Origin: Micavibrio sp.
GTDB lineage: Bacteria > Pseudomonadota > Alphaproteobacteria > Micavibrionales > Micavibrionaceae
Length of the DNA: 32,042 nucleotides
Direction: 5' to 3'
NCBI GenBank assembly: GCA_028290825.1
Contig: JAQGJB010000056.1
Location: 1 to 32,042 of the forward strand
Below the pieces are notes generated by a model. That model was not told the DNA's origin and searched no databases. It saw nothing but the letters and a program-made list of their open reading frames with translations. Positions 1 through 7,679 of this stretch are shown here, piece after piece. A program made the position numbers and the translations under genes. Numbering within the stretch: the first letter of the stretch is position 1; each line of letters opens with the position of its first letter.

Positions 1-2
1 TT

Positions 3-665
3 GGCGGTTTGTCCGGCGGTGGGGGGGACCCGCTTGCAGGACTTACAGATGCCCTCCATGGTTTGACAGACGGGCTGGGCGGCGGCGGAAATGAACCCGG
101 AACACCGGACACTGACCTTACAATTCATACCGGCATTGATCTTCTGGATAACACGCTTGGCCTCCCGGACATTGCGGCCACACTTGATCCTGTCGAAAAT
201 CTGGTCGGCGATATAGACCTCGGTATCAATCTTGATACAAATGCAGTCAATGAAATTTTATCCGGTGATGTACAGGGTACGATCGACTCACTGACCGGAA
301 CAGTCACAGGTCTTATCGACCTCAACCTCTTCTTGCTGAACCCCGAACCGGGCCAGACCGCACCGCTCAGTCTGGACATCGGTAACGCCGGCTCCAGCAT
401 CACGGACATTCTCTCTGGCCTGGCCTCTCCGCTGGGCGGATCGACAACGCCATCCTGGCCTGAGGCCACAGTTTCCGGGATAACCGATACCGTGTCGTCC
501 ACAATCGATCATACACTCGGCGCAACTCTGCCCGATCCTGTCGGAATTATTACCGAAGGACTTAGCCTTGTTACAGGCGCAGGGGGCGGTTCGGCCTCCG
601 GCGGCGGGTTGCTGGGTGGACTTCTGGGCGGCGGCGGTGGCGGCCATCACGGATTATTCGGGTGA
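3..665 (+). CDS. Glycine/aspartate-rich protein, C-terminal part (5'-truncated by window edge), probable type I secretion cargo
   Basis: The frame is open to the left edge, so this is the C-terminal end of a longer protein; the in-frame TTG at 9 need not be a start. About 220 residues are visible. They are rich in Gly, Leu, Thr and Asp, with about 20 Asp, 6 Glu, no Lys, no Arg and no Cys. Poly-Gly blocks frame the segment, and the protein ends in a GGLLGG-type glycine tail with two His. A short GLTD motif repeats near the left edge. I see no RTX nonapeptides. Extreme acidity and lack of basic residues are common in proteins exported by type I systems. The stop overlaps the next gene by four bases (GTGA) and the operon continues with ABC and HlyD subunits. 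Cargo identity is therefore an inference from composition and context; no family is recognised. Confidence 0.6.
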   Translation, partial: GGLSGGGGDPLAGLTDALHGLTDGLGGGGNEPGTPDTDLTIHTGIDLLDNTLGLPDIAATLDPVENLVGDIDLGINLDTNAVNEILSGDVQGTIDSLTGTVTGLIDLNLFLLNPEPGQTAPLSLDIGNAGSSITDILSGLASPLGGSTTPSWPEATVSGITDTVSSTIDHTLGATLPDPVGIITEGLSLVTGAGGGSASGGGLLGGLLGGGGGGHHGLFG

Positions 666-2341
666 GCAAGACAATGAAAAAAACACTCATACCCGAAGGC
701 TACGGTATCAACGCTGTTCAGTTGATCGTCCCGTCTGTATTTATCGCCGTTCTCTCGCTGACTTTGCCGGTCCTGACGTTACAGGTCTATGACCGCATTC
801 TTCCCAATCCGGATTCCGGCACTCTGCCGATCCTGGTTGCGGGGGTTTGTGTCGCCGTCCTGCTTGAGATGGCCCTGCGTCTCTGCCGCGCCTATACGCT
901 GGGGTGGAGCGGGGCGGCTTATGAACACCGTCTGTCCTGTGAAGCCGTCAATCATATCCTTCGCACCAATCTCTCCACCATCAACCGTGACGGGGCCGGT
1001 GAAAACCTGAACCGCATTGCGGCCATTTCCAAGCTGCGAGAATTTCATAATGGTTATGATCTTATCACTTACACGGAACTCGCTTTCATTGTGCCTTATC
1101 TTGTGCTGATCGCCTATATCGCCGGGCCGCTGGTTCTTGTGCCTGTGGTCATTCTTGCGCTTTTTGCCCTGGTTTCTGTTGTCATGGGGAAATGGCTTAA
1201 CCGGGCCCTTGCCGCCAGAGACCGCGCCGATGACACCCGTTATGATTTCCTGATTGATGGCCTACAGGGTGTTCACACCATCAAGGCCTTCAGCCTCGAG
1301 AAACCTTTCCTGCGCCGGTACGAACGTCTTCAATATAACGCCACCGTTGCCAACTACGAAGTGACCGAGGCAACATCCGGTGTCTTCAATGCCGCAGCAG
1401 TTTTCAGCCACCTCATGCTGGCCTCCGTCATCACCATCGGGGCTTGGCGCGTTCTGGATGGCGGGATGACCTCCGGTGCGTTGATTGCCACCATTTTCCT
1501 CTCTGGTCGCGTGATGCAGCCGGTTCAGCGCGCTTTGGCGCTCTGGACCCGTTACCAGGATTATCAGGTCGCCGCCGAAAAAGTACGCAAGATTTTTGCC
1601 ATGCCACTTGCTCCACAGGGGCAGAAAATTACCACGCCCGAACCGCAACGTGCGGGAACCCTGACGCTTCAGAACATTGCCTTCGGGGATATGTTCCAGA
1701 ATATAAACCTCTCTTTGATGGCAGGCGATTGCATCCAGATTTCCGGAGCCTATGGATCGGGTAAATCGACCTTGCTGAAAATCATGGCGGGTCTTTACAT
1801 CCCCGACCACGGCAGCGTCATGATTGACGGTCGCGAGCCGATGGATATCCCGCCCCAGGCCATGATGAACCATGTCGGCCTCATATCGACCGAGGGCGCA
1901 ATCTTCCGTGGCCGTATTCGCGATAACCTGACCCGCTTCGGCAGTATCCCCGAAGATGCGGTGCGCCCCATCAGCGCCATGCTCGGGATCGAGCAGGATG
2001 TTTCGGTCCTGCCCCGCGGCTTCGACACCTGGATGGAAGGGGTGGAGCAGGATACCGTCCCCCCCGGCCTGCGCCAGCGTATCGCCATGGCCCGAATCCT
2101 TGCCACCCATCCGAAAATAATCCTGTTCGACAACGCCGAGCGCAATCTTGACCGCGAAGGCTACCGCCAGATCCACACGCTACTCGGCAGGCTGAGGTCA
2201 AAGGTCGCGCTAGTTCTCGTTGCCGAAGATAACAATATCGCAAGCCTTGCCAGCCGACATTTCCGCCTGACCCGGCGGGGACTGATCGAGCAGCCGATCC
2301 TTAACGATACGATCCTCTCATTCAGGGAAACCCGCACATGA
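662..2341 (+). CDS. Type I secretion-like ABC transporter subunit (TMD-NBD) with degenerate ATPase motifs
   Basis: This is an inner-membrane half-transporter of the type I secretion ABC family (PrtD/LapB-like). Membrane segments occupy about residues 20-280 and the nucleotide-binding domain about 330-540. Walker A is intact (GAYGSGKS, 362-369). Other motifs are altered: the Q-loop position reads T410, the signature LSGGQ reads VPPGL (466-470), the Walker B aspartate D490 is followed by N491 instead of the catalytic Glu, and the switch His is replaced by about E522. It has no N-terminal C39-like domain. The domain probably binds ATP but may not hydrolyse it. The GTG start overlaps the previous stop by four bases. 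An ATG at 674, seven bases after GGTGAG, is an equally plausible start. The stop overlaps the next ATG by four bases (ATGA). It likely forms a heterodimer with the downstream ABC subunit. Confidence 0.85.
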   Translation: MSKTMKKTLIPEGYGINAVQLIVPSVFIAVLSLTLPVLTLQVYDRILPNPDSGTLPILVAGVCVAVLLEMALRLCRAYTLGWSGAAYEHRLSCEAVNHILRTNLSTINRDGAGENLNRIAAISKLREFHNGYDLITYTELAFIVPYLVLIAYIAGPLVLVPVVILALFALVSVVMGKWLNRALAARDRADDTRYDFLIDGLQGVHTIKAFSLEKPFLRRYERLQYNATVANYEVTEATSGVFNAAAVFSHLMLASVITIGAWRVLDGGMTSGALIATIFLSGRVMQPVQRALALWTRYQDYQVAAEKVRKIFAMPLAPQGQKITTPEPQRAGTLTLQNIAFGDMFQNINLSLMAGDCIQISGAYGSGKSTLLKIMAGLYIPDHGSVMIDGREPMDIPPQAMMNHVGLISTEGAIFRGRIRDNLTRFGSIPEDAVRPISAMLGIEQDVSVLPRGFDTWMEGVEQDTVPPGLRQRIAMARILATHPKIILFDNAERNLDREGYRQIHTLLGRLRSKVALVLVAEDNNIASLASRHFRLTRRGLIEQPILNDTILSFRETRT

Positions 2342-4566
2342 CCAGCAGCTTTAAGATTACAAAAAACGAAAAAGTGCCCGCGAATGAATCCCAGCTTGAA
2401 AAGGCGCAGGCCGACCCTGTCGAGGGTTTGCTGAATGTCTTGGGCGATACCATCTGGTCTGCCCAGCGCCACCGCGAACACAATGCATGGGAAGCCTGCC
2501 TGTGCAGCCTGATCCTGGGCCTTGACCCCACCATCCGCACGGTTCAGGTCTGCGAAGCTGTGCCGTATGGATCGGAATCCCTTGACCGCGTCGGTTTTGC
2601 AAACACAATGGCCAATCTTGGCTATACATGCAAAACCATCTATACCTCGCTAAAAGATGTCGATAAGCGGATCATGCCCTGCATGTTCATTCCGCTTGAT
2701 CATCCTGAATCCCCGGCCATTCTTTTTGCCGACGGCTCCGTTTATCAGGGGAGGCAACGCAAGAACAGATCCCTGAATAACAAACAGGACCTGAAAGGAA
2801 AGGTTGTCATCTTTCGGCGCACCGATTCCCTGGACGACCAGACCTCCCGCATTTCGCGTTCAGCAACACAGTTCAGCTGGTTTCGCGCCCTTGTCGAACG
2901 TTTTCACAGTACCTCACTGAACATCCTCATCACCGGGCTGGTCCTGAATCTCATTGGCTTGACCACGCCTTTATTTATCATGCTCGTCTATGACCGTGTC
3001 ATTTCCTCGCATGCCCTGAATGTTCTACCCTGGCTGGCTGCCGGTGTCGGTATTGCCCTGATCGCTGAATGGGCGCTCCGTGCGATACGGTCTAAATCGC
3101 TGTCCTGGCTCGGCGGGCGTGTTGATAATATTGTCAGTAACATGATCTTCGATCATCTTCTCCATCTTGCGCCGTCCTATATCGAACGTGCTTCTATTCC
3201 GTCTCAGATCGCACGGATCAAGACCTTCGAATCCATCCGCGATTTCTTCAGCGGTGCAATGTTTCTGTCGGTCATGGAGCTGCCGTTCATGATTATCGCC
3301 CTGGCAGCGATTGGTTTGATTGCCGGTCCTCTGGTTATCGTCCCTATCGGCATGTCTCTGGTTTACCTCACACTGTTCTACTTTATCTGGCGCAAGGTAC
3401 GCGTCGCCATCCGCACAGCCGCGAAGGCCAGCTCCGCCCGCCAGCAATTTTCCCTTGAAACCATCGAAAAGGTCGAGGCCATACGCGGCAATGCGCTCAC
3501 CGAAATCTGGGGTGAAAAGTTCCGCGAACTTTCAGGCCGGGAAGCATTGGCGCAGTTCCAGCTCGGCTGGTACGGCATGATCGGTGAAACCTTCGCCAAT
3601 GCCCTCACCGTGATGTCCGCCGTTGCGGTAGTAACCTTCGGGGTCAGCTTTATCTGGAATGGTGAAATGACCACCGGCGGGCTTGTCGCGACGATGATCC
3701 TGGTCTGGCGTGTGCTCGGCCCGTTCTATAGCCTTTGCACCATGGTGCCGCGTCTTGAGCAGTTACGTAATTCCATCCGCCAGGTGAATGGCCTGATGGA
3801 TGTGGACACGGAGGAAATGTCCGCAGAAGGTCTGGCCCGTCCCGGCCGCCTGAAAGGCCGCGTCACCTTTTCTGCCGCGACCCTTAAATACAATACGTCT
3901 GCCGACCCGGTGATCGCCGGCCTGACACTGGACGCGGCGCCCGGCGAAATCATCGCTATAACGGGTGAAAATGGTTCCGGGAAAACTTCATTGCTGAAAA
4001 TGATCAAGGGCCTGTATCTGCCCCAGCATGGCAGCCTCCGTCTTGACGGTTACGACATGCGCCAGCTTAATCCGCACGACGTTCGCCGCAATATCGCTTA
4101 TATCCCGCAGACGCCGGATTTCTTCCCCGGCACAATCGCCGAAAACCTGCGTTTCGGGAATCCCCTGGCGACTGAAGGAGAGATCAGGCAGGCATTAGGG
4201 CAGGCCCGCGTCCTCGACGAAATCAACGCAATGCCGGACGGCCTTCAGACGATCATCGGCGGTAGCGAGGGCATTCGCCTGAACTCCACCCTTGCCGCAC
4301 GCCTGAGCATGGTCCGCGCCTATCTGCAGGACGCACCGATCATGCTGATCGATGAATTGCCCAACACCCTGTTGACCGACGAATCCGGACGGTTCCTGCA
4401 CGACACTATCATGCGGCACAAGGGAACCCAGACCGTCTTTATCGTCAGCTACCGCGAAGACTTCCTCAACATGGCCGATAAAATCGTCTTCCTGCGCCGT
4501 GGCTATGCCCCGCAATGCGACACGGGAAAAACGATGACCGAACGCCTGAAAAAATCACTCTGGTAA
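2338..4566 (+). CDS. Type I secretion-like ABC transporter subunit with N-terminal C39-like domain
   Basis: This 742-residue protein has the layout of RTX/LapB-type secretion ATPases. Residues about 30-165 resemble a C39 peptidase-like domain. The membrane domain spans about 190-470 and the nucleotide-binding domain about 505-725. The peptidase-like part lacks the usual DCG cysteine motif; the corresponding stretch is WEACLC at 51-56, so it is probably a non-cleaving substrate-docking domain. Walker A (GENGSGKT, 543-550), the Q-loop Gln (Q591) and Walker B with catalytic Glu (IMLIDE, 668-673) are present. The signature is LNSTL instead of LSGGQ (648-652), and the switch His is Y705. These losses differ from those of the preceding ABC subunit. 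The four-base ATGA overlap with that gene suggests coupled translation and pairing. Confidence 0.88.
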   Translation: MTSSFKITKNEKVPANESQLEKAQADPVEGLLNVLGDTIWSAQRHREHNAWEACLCSLILGLDPTIRTVQVCEAVPYGSESLDRVGFANTMANLGYTCKTIYTSLKDVDKRIMPCMFIPLDHPESPAILFADGSVYQGRQRKNRSLNNKQDLKGKVVIFRRTDSLDDQTSRISRSATQFSWFRALVERFHSTSLNILITGLVLNLIGLTTPLFIMLVYDRVISSHALNVLPWLAAGVGIALIAEWALRAIRSKSLSWLGGRVDNIVSNMIFDHLLHLAPSYIERASIPSQIARIKTFESIRDFFSGAMFLSVMELPFMIIALAAIGLIAGPLVIVPIGMSLVYLTLFYFIWRKVRVAIRTAAKASSARQQFSLETIEKVEAIRGNALTEIWGEKFRELSGREALAQFQLGWYGMIGETFANALTVMSAVAVVTFGVSFIWNGEMTTGGLVATMILVWRVLGPFYSLCTMVPRLEQLRNSIRQVNGLMDVDTEEMSAEGLARPGRLKGRVTFSAATLKYNTSADPVIAGLTLDAAPGEIIAITGENGSGKTSLLKMIKGLYLPQHGSLRLDGYDMRQLNPHDVRRNIAYIPQTPDFFPGTIAENLRFGNPLATEGEIRQALGQARVLDEINAMPDGLQTIIGGSEGIRLNSTLAARLSMVRAYLQDAPIMLIDELPNTLLTDESGRFLHDTIMRHKGTQTVFIVSYREDFLNMADKIVFLRRGYAPQCDTGKTMTERLKKSLW

Positions 4567-4577
4567 AGGAAAAGATC

Positions 4578-5918
4578 ATGACTTCTATAGCGATGAAACA
4601 TTCGTCCTCAAAAGCCAGGCAGCTGCGTTTCCTGTCGCAATCCGCCCGGCTGGAGGAAGCCGTGAATCCGCGTATTGTTACCATGACCTCCTGGGCCGTT
4701 TCGCTGACTGTCGTCGCCTTTCTGGGCTGGGCCAGCGTCACCAGCATCAATGAAATTACGCGCGGTCCCGGCGAAGTCATCCCGCAGGGCTTCCAGCAGA
4801 TCGTCCAGCATCTGGAAGGCGGTCTGGTCCGTGAAATCCGTGTGACCGAAGGCGATGTGGTTGATAAAGGACAGGTTCTCATGGTTCTCGACGGGGCAGG
4901 GACCCAGGAAGATCTTGGCCGTTCCCTCTCAGAAAAAGTTTTCCTCGAGCTGCAGCGTGAACGTCTGAAAGCCTACCTGGAAAACCGAAAACCCGATTTC
5001 ACCCCGTGGCAGTCCGCGAACACGGCCCTTGTCGCCGAACAGAAAAAAATCTTCGACACCATGCTGGATTCCAATGCCAAGGAACGGAACATCATCATGG
5101 ATCAGATCGCCCAGAAAAAACAAAGCATCTCCACCCTCGCCGTCAGGTCGGATTCAACACGTAAAAACCTGGCCCTGACCGAAGACATGTACAGCCGCCG
5201 GAAAGGTCTGCATGACCAGGGTTACATCTCCGACATGAAGCTTTTGGAAAGTGAACAGGAACTGAATTCTCTGCGCGGTGATACAGCCTCGGTAAACAGC
5301 CAGATAGGTCAGGCACGCCAGGAAATTCAGGAATACCAGTCCCGCCTGAAATCCCTCGACGCCAAAAACCGTGAACAGGCCTACCAGCAACTGAACGCCA
5401 TCGAAGGCCAGCTGGCCCAGAACAGCGAAACGGTCCAGAAACTGAACAAACGTTCAGGTCGCCTGGCCATCACTTCACCGGTTCATGGTCTGGTTAAGGG
5501 CCTGACGGTTAATACCATCGGCGGCGTGATTCAGCCAGGGCAGCAATTGATGGAAATCGTTCCGCTTGACCGCAAACTGGAAGTCGAAGCCCGTATCCCG
5601 CCGCAACAGATCGGCCATATCAAGGTGGATATGCCGGTTCAGGTGAAGGTCAGCACCTATGACTTCGCGCGTTACGGCTCCATCACAGGTCATGTGGAAA
5701 CCATATCCCCGACCACCTTCGAGGGGGAACGGGGCGAGCGTTTCTACCGCGTACGGATCGGTCTTGACCGCAACTATGTCGGTCCGGACCAGAAAAGAAA
5801 CATTATCGTGCCCGGCATGACTGTGATGGCCGATATCGTCACCGGCGACAAGACGATCCTGTCCTACCTCTTGAAACCGATCCACAGATCCCTGCAAACA
5901 TCCTTTACGGAGAGATAA
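4578..5918 (+). CDS. HlyD-family periplasmic adaptor of a type I secretion system
   Basis: This is a membrane-fusion protein that links the inner-membrane ABC pair to an outer-membrane TolC-like channel. I chose the ATG at 4578 (446 residues) because AAGGA at 4566-4570 lies seven bases before it. The longer open frame upstream would run back into the ABC gene. One membrane segment lies at about residues 33-55, followed by a biotinyl/lipoyl-like part with the typical EGGLVREI and EGDVV motifs. A long Gln/Glu/Lys-rich coiled coil spans about 110-300, and a beta-barrel region with the ITSPVHGLVKGL motif follows. Length and order match HlyD/LapC/PrtE proteins. The gene follows the ABC gene by 11 bases. 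No TolC homologue is visible in the window. Confidence 0.92.
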   Translation: MTSIAMKHSSSKARQLRFLSQSARLEEAVNPRIVTMTSWAVSLTVVAFLGWASVTSINEITRGPGEVIPQGFQQIVQHLEGGLVREIRVTEGDVVDKGQVLMVLDGAGTQEDLGRSLSEKVFLELQRERLKAYLENRKPDFTPWQSANTALVAEQKKIFDTMLDSNAKERNIIMDQIAQKKQSISTLAVRSDSTRKNLALTEDMYSRRKGLHDQGYISDMKLLESEQELNSLRGDTASVNSQIGQARQEIQEYQSRLKSLDAKNREQAYQQLNAIEGQLAQNSETVQKLNKRSGRLAITSPVHGLVKGLTVNTIGGVIQPGQQLMEIVPLDRKLEVEARIPPQQIGHIKVDMPVQVKVSTYDFARYGSITGHVETISPTTFEGERGERFYRVRIGLDRNYVGPDQKRNIIVPGMTVMADIVTGDKTILSYLLKPIHRSLQTSFTER

Positions 5919-5920
5919 AT

Positions 5921-6430
5921 ATGCTCATGCAAAACCGTGGCCGCGAACTCGATTTCATGGTGTCCGCGACCTTCCAGTTCAGAACGATGGAGGAGGCGCA
6001 TACCCTCTCTCTTTATCTCGCCAATTGTTTCCCGGAACCTGAGCGCGTGGTGAACGGGTTGACCGAACTGATGTTCAACGCCATTGAACACGGCAATCTC
6101 GGCATCGGCTACCAGATGAAAGCCGAACTCAGCCAGCAGAACCTGCTGGCAACCGAAGTGGCGCAGCGTCTGCAAAGCCCGGTTCTGGGCGAACGTGTGG
6201 CCGAGGTCACCATGGCCCGTAAGGACGGCGGCATCTATATTGTCATCACTGACCAGGGCGAGGGCTTCGACTGGAAAGATCACATCAAAATCAATCCGTC
6301 GCGGGCCGGAAAAACCTCGGGCAGGGGGATCGCCATGGCGAATTCCATAAGCTTTGATAAGCTGACCTACAATGAAAAGGGTAATACCGCAGTGGCCTTT
6401 GTTGCCGAAAGTTCAGATTTCAGCTGGTGA
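5921..6430 (+). CDS. RsbW-like HATPase_c ATP-binding protein (anti-sigma/serine kinase type)
   Basis: This 169-residue soluble protein consists essentially of one GHKL ATPase domain. The N-box is E49-L-M-F-N53-A-I-E-H-G-N. The G1 box is DQGEG at 111-115, and the G2-like loop is SGRGIAMA at 133-140. It has no dimerisation-histidine domain, no membrane segment and no receiver domain, which fits anti-sigma-factor kinases of the RsbW/SpoIIAB type or other standalone regulatory ATPases. An insert at about residues 66-95 separates the N-box from the next strand. The ATG is two bases after the hlyD-like stop, and the purine-rich GGAGAGA overlapping that stop is the likely ribosome site. It is therefore co-expressed with the secretion system and may regulate it. 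No anti-anti-sigma partner or sigma factor is visible nearby. The domain call is firm; the biological role is inferred. Confidence 0.8.
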   Translation: MLMQNRGRELDFMVSATFQFRTMEEAHTLSLYLANCFPEPERVVNGLTELMFNAIEHGNLGIGYQMKAELSQQNLLATEVAQRLQSPVLGERVAEVTMARKDGGIYIVITDQGEGFDWKDHIKINPSRAGKTSGRGIAMANSISFDKLTYNEKGNTAVAFVAESSDFSW

Positions 6431-6504
6431 GGTAAACGGGTAACAACGGACAGAGAACAATAAATCCGTCGCGAAAAAGGAATAAAAATTCTCCTTGCCG
6501 CGGT

Positions 6505-6539
6505 GGAATTGCGCTATATTTCAATGACATCGCAATTCC
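6505..6539. promoter_or_regulatory. Perfect 9-bp inverted repeat abutting the efflux gene start
   Basis: GGAATTGCG (6505-6513) and CGCAATTCC (6531-6539) are exact reverse complements separated by 17 bases. The right arm ends one base before the ATG of the efflux adaptor gene. A TATATT hexamer lies in the spacer at 6515-6520 and could be a -10 element, although no good -35 is found. It may be a repressor operator for the efflux operon or an mRNA hairpin that hides the start. No regulator gene is adjacent. Confidence 0.45.
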
Positions 6540-6540
6540 C

Positions 6541-7662
6541 ATGAGTTCCCGGCCGCAAATGACCCGAAAAATCCTGCCCTTCATTGTATTGACCTTAATC
6601 CTCGTCTCCGGGGTCTGGCTTGCCACCACGGCGTCGGCAAAGGATGAGCCAGCGCCGAAAGCCCCGGCTGCGGTGCCTGTAAAAATCGTCCCTGTCGCCC
6701 GCCGCGATATGCCCGTGACGATCAGGGCTGTCGGTACGGTCACCCCGTTTCAGACCGTCGCCATCAAATCCCGCCTCGACTCCCAGATCATGCAAGTTAA
6801 ATTTCAGGATGGTGACGCCGTAAAAAAAGGCGATACGCTCTTTGTCCTCGATGACCGCGTGCTGAAATCCCAACTCACCCAGGCCCAGGCCAACCTGCAA
6901 CGTGACAAAGCCCAGCTTCAGAACGCGAAACAGCAAAACGAACGCACCCAGAAACTGGCCCAGCAGGGTTACGCCACCGGCACAACCAGCGACGAAACCA
7001 AAGCCGCCGTTGAATCAGGCATTGCCACAGTTGCGGCAGATCAGGCCGCTATTGATAACATTCGCGTTCAGCTCGGCTACACCAACATCACCGCACCGAT
7101 TGACGGACGTACCGGAACCATCAACGTCACCGTCGGTAACAACGTTAAGGCAAACGACACCACCGCCCTCGTCACCATCAACCAGATCAAGCCGATCCTG
7201 GTTCAGGTCGCCTTGCCCCAGAGTAATTTTGATGCCGTGCGCCTGGCGATGGCGCAGGGTGATGTGCCGGCCTCCGCCAAACGCGACGGCAGTGACGCCA
7301 TCAGCGCAGGAAAACTTCAATATCTTGATAATGCCATCGACCAGGGAACTGGCACTTTTGTAACCCGCGCCGCTTTCCCAAATGTTGATGAAAGCCTGTG
7401 GCCGGGAATGCTGGTAAACCTTTCCATCACGCTGAAGGAAGACAAGGGCGTTCAGGTCGTTCCCGATGTCGCCATTCAACACTCCCCGACCGGCGATTTC
7501 GTCTTTGCGATTATCGGCGGAAAATCTGTGAAAAAACCTGTCGCCGTCGCCCGGATGCAGGACGGCTTCGCCGTCATCGCCAAGGGTCTGGAAGATACGG
7601 ATCAGGTCGTCACCGACGGCCAGATGTCTCTCAAGGACGGCAGCGTGGTCAGTACGCAATAA
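6541..7662 (+). CDS. RND efflux periplasmic adaptor (MdtA-like)
   Basis: This membrane-fusion protein of a resistance-nodulation-division pump has 373 residues. An N-terminal hydrophobic segment at about 11-33 acts as signal or anchor. The lipoyl half-motif (VKFQDGDAVKKGDTLFVLDD) is followed by an alpha-hairpin with Gln/Lys heptads, then the lipoyl return motif with TAPIDGRTG, which is characteristic of MdtA/AcrA-type adaptors, and a C-terminal membrane-proximal domain. The ATG at 6541 has no convincing Shine-Dalgarno. An internal ATG at residue 7 is possible, also without one. The permease gene follows after 17 bases, so the two form an operon. The inverted repeat directly upstream may control it. 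The substrate cannot be read from the sequence. Confidence 0.92.
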   Translation: MSSRPQMTRKILPFIVLTLILVSGVWLATTASAKDEPAPKAPAAVPVKIVPVARRDMPVTIRAVGTVTPFQTVAIKSRLDSQIMQVKFQDGDAVKKGDTLFVLDDRVLKSQLTQAQANLQRDKAQLQNAKQQNERTQKLAQQGYATGTTSDETKAAVESGIATVAADQAAIDNIRVQLGYTNITAPIDGRTGTINVTVGNNVKANDTTALVTINQIKPILVQVALPQSNFDAVRLAMAQGDVPASAKRDGSDAISAGKLQYLDNAIDQGTGTFVTRAAFPNVDESLWPGMLVNLSITLKEDKGVQVVPDVAIQHSPTGDFVFAIIGGKSVKKPVAVARMQDGFAVIAKGLEDTDQVVTDGQMSLKDGSVVSTQ

Positions 7663-7679
7663 CCCAAGAGTAGTTTTTA

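Noticed and set aside
3-665. RTX calcium-binding repeats in the glycine-rich protein
   Set aside because: The glycine blocks do not follow the GGxGxDxUx nonapeptide pattern in the visible part.
4515-4577. Earlier start for the HlyD-type gene
   Set aside because: It would overlap the ABC gene by 52 bases without a ribosome site. The ATG at 4578 has AAGGA at good spacing.
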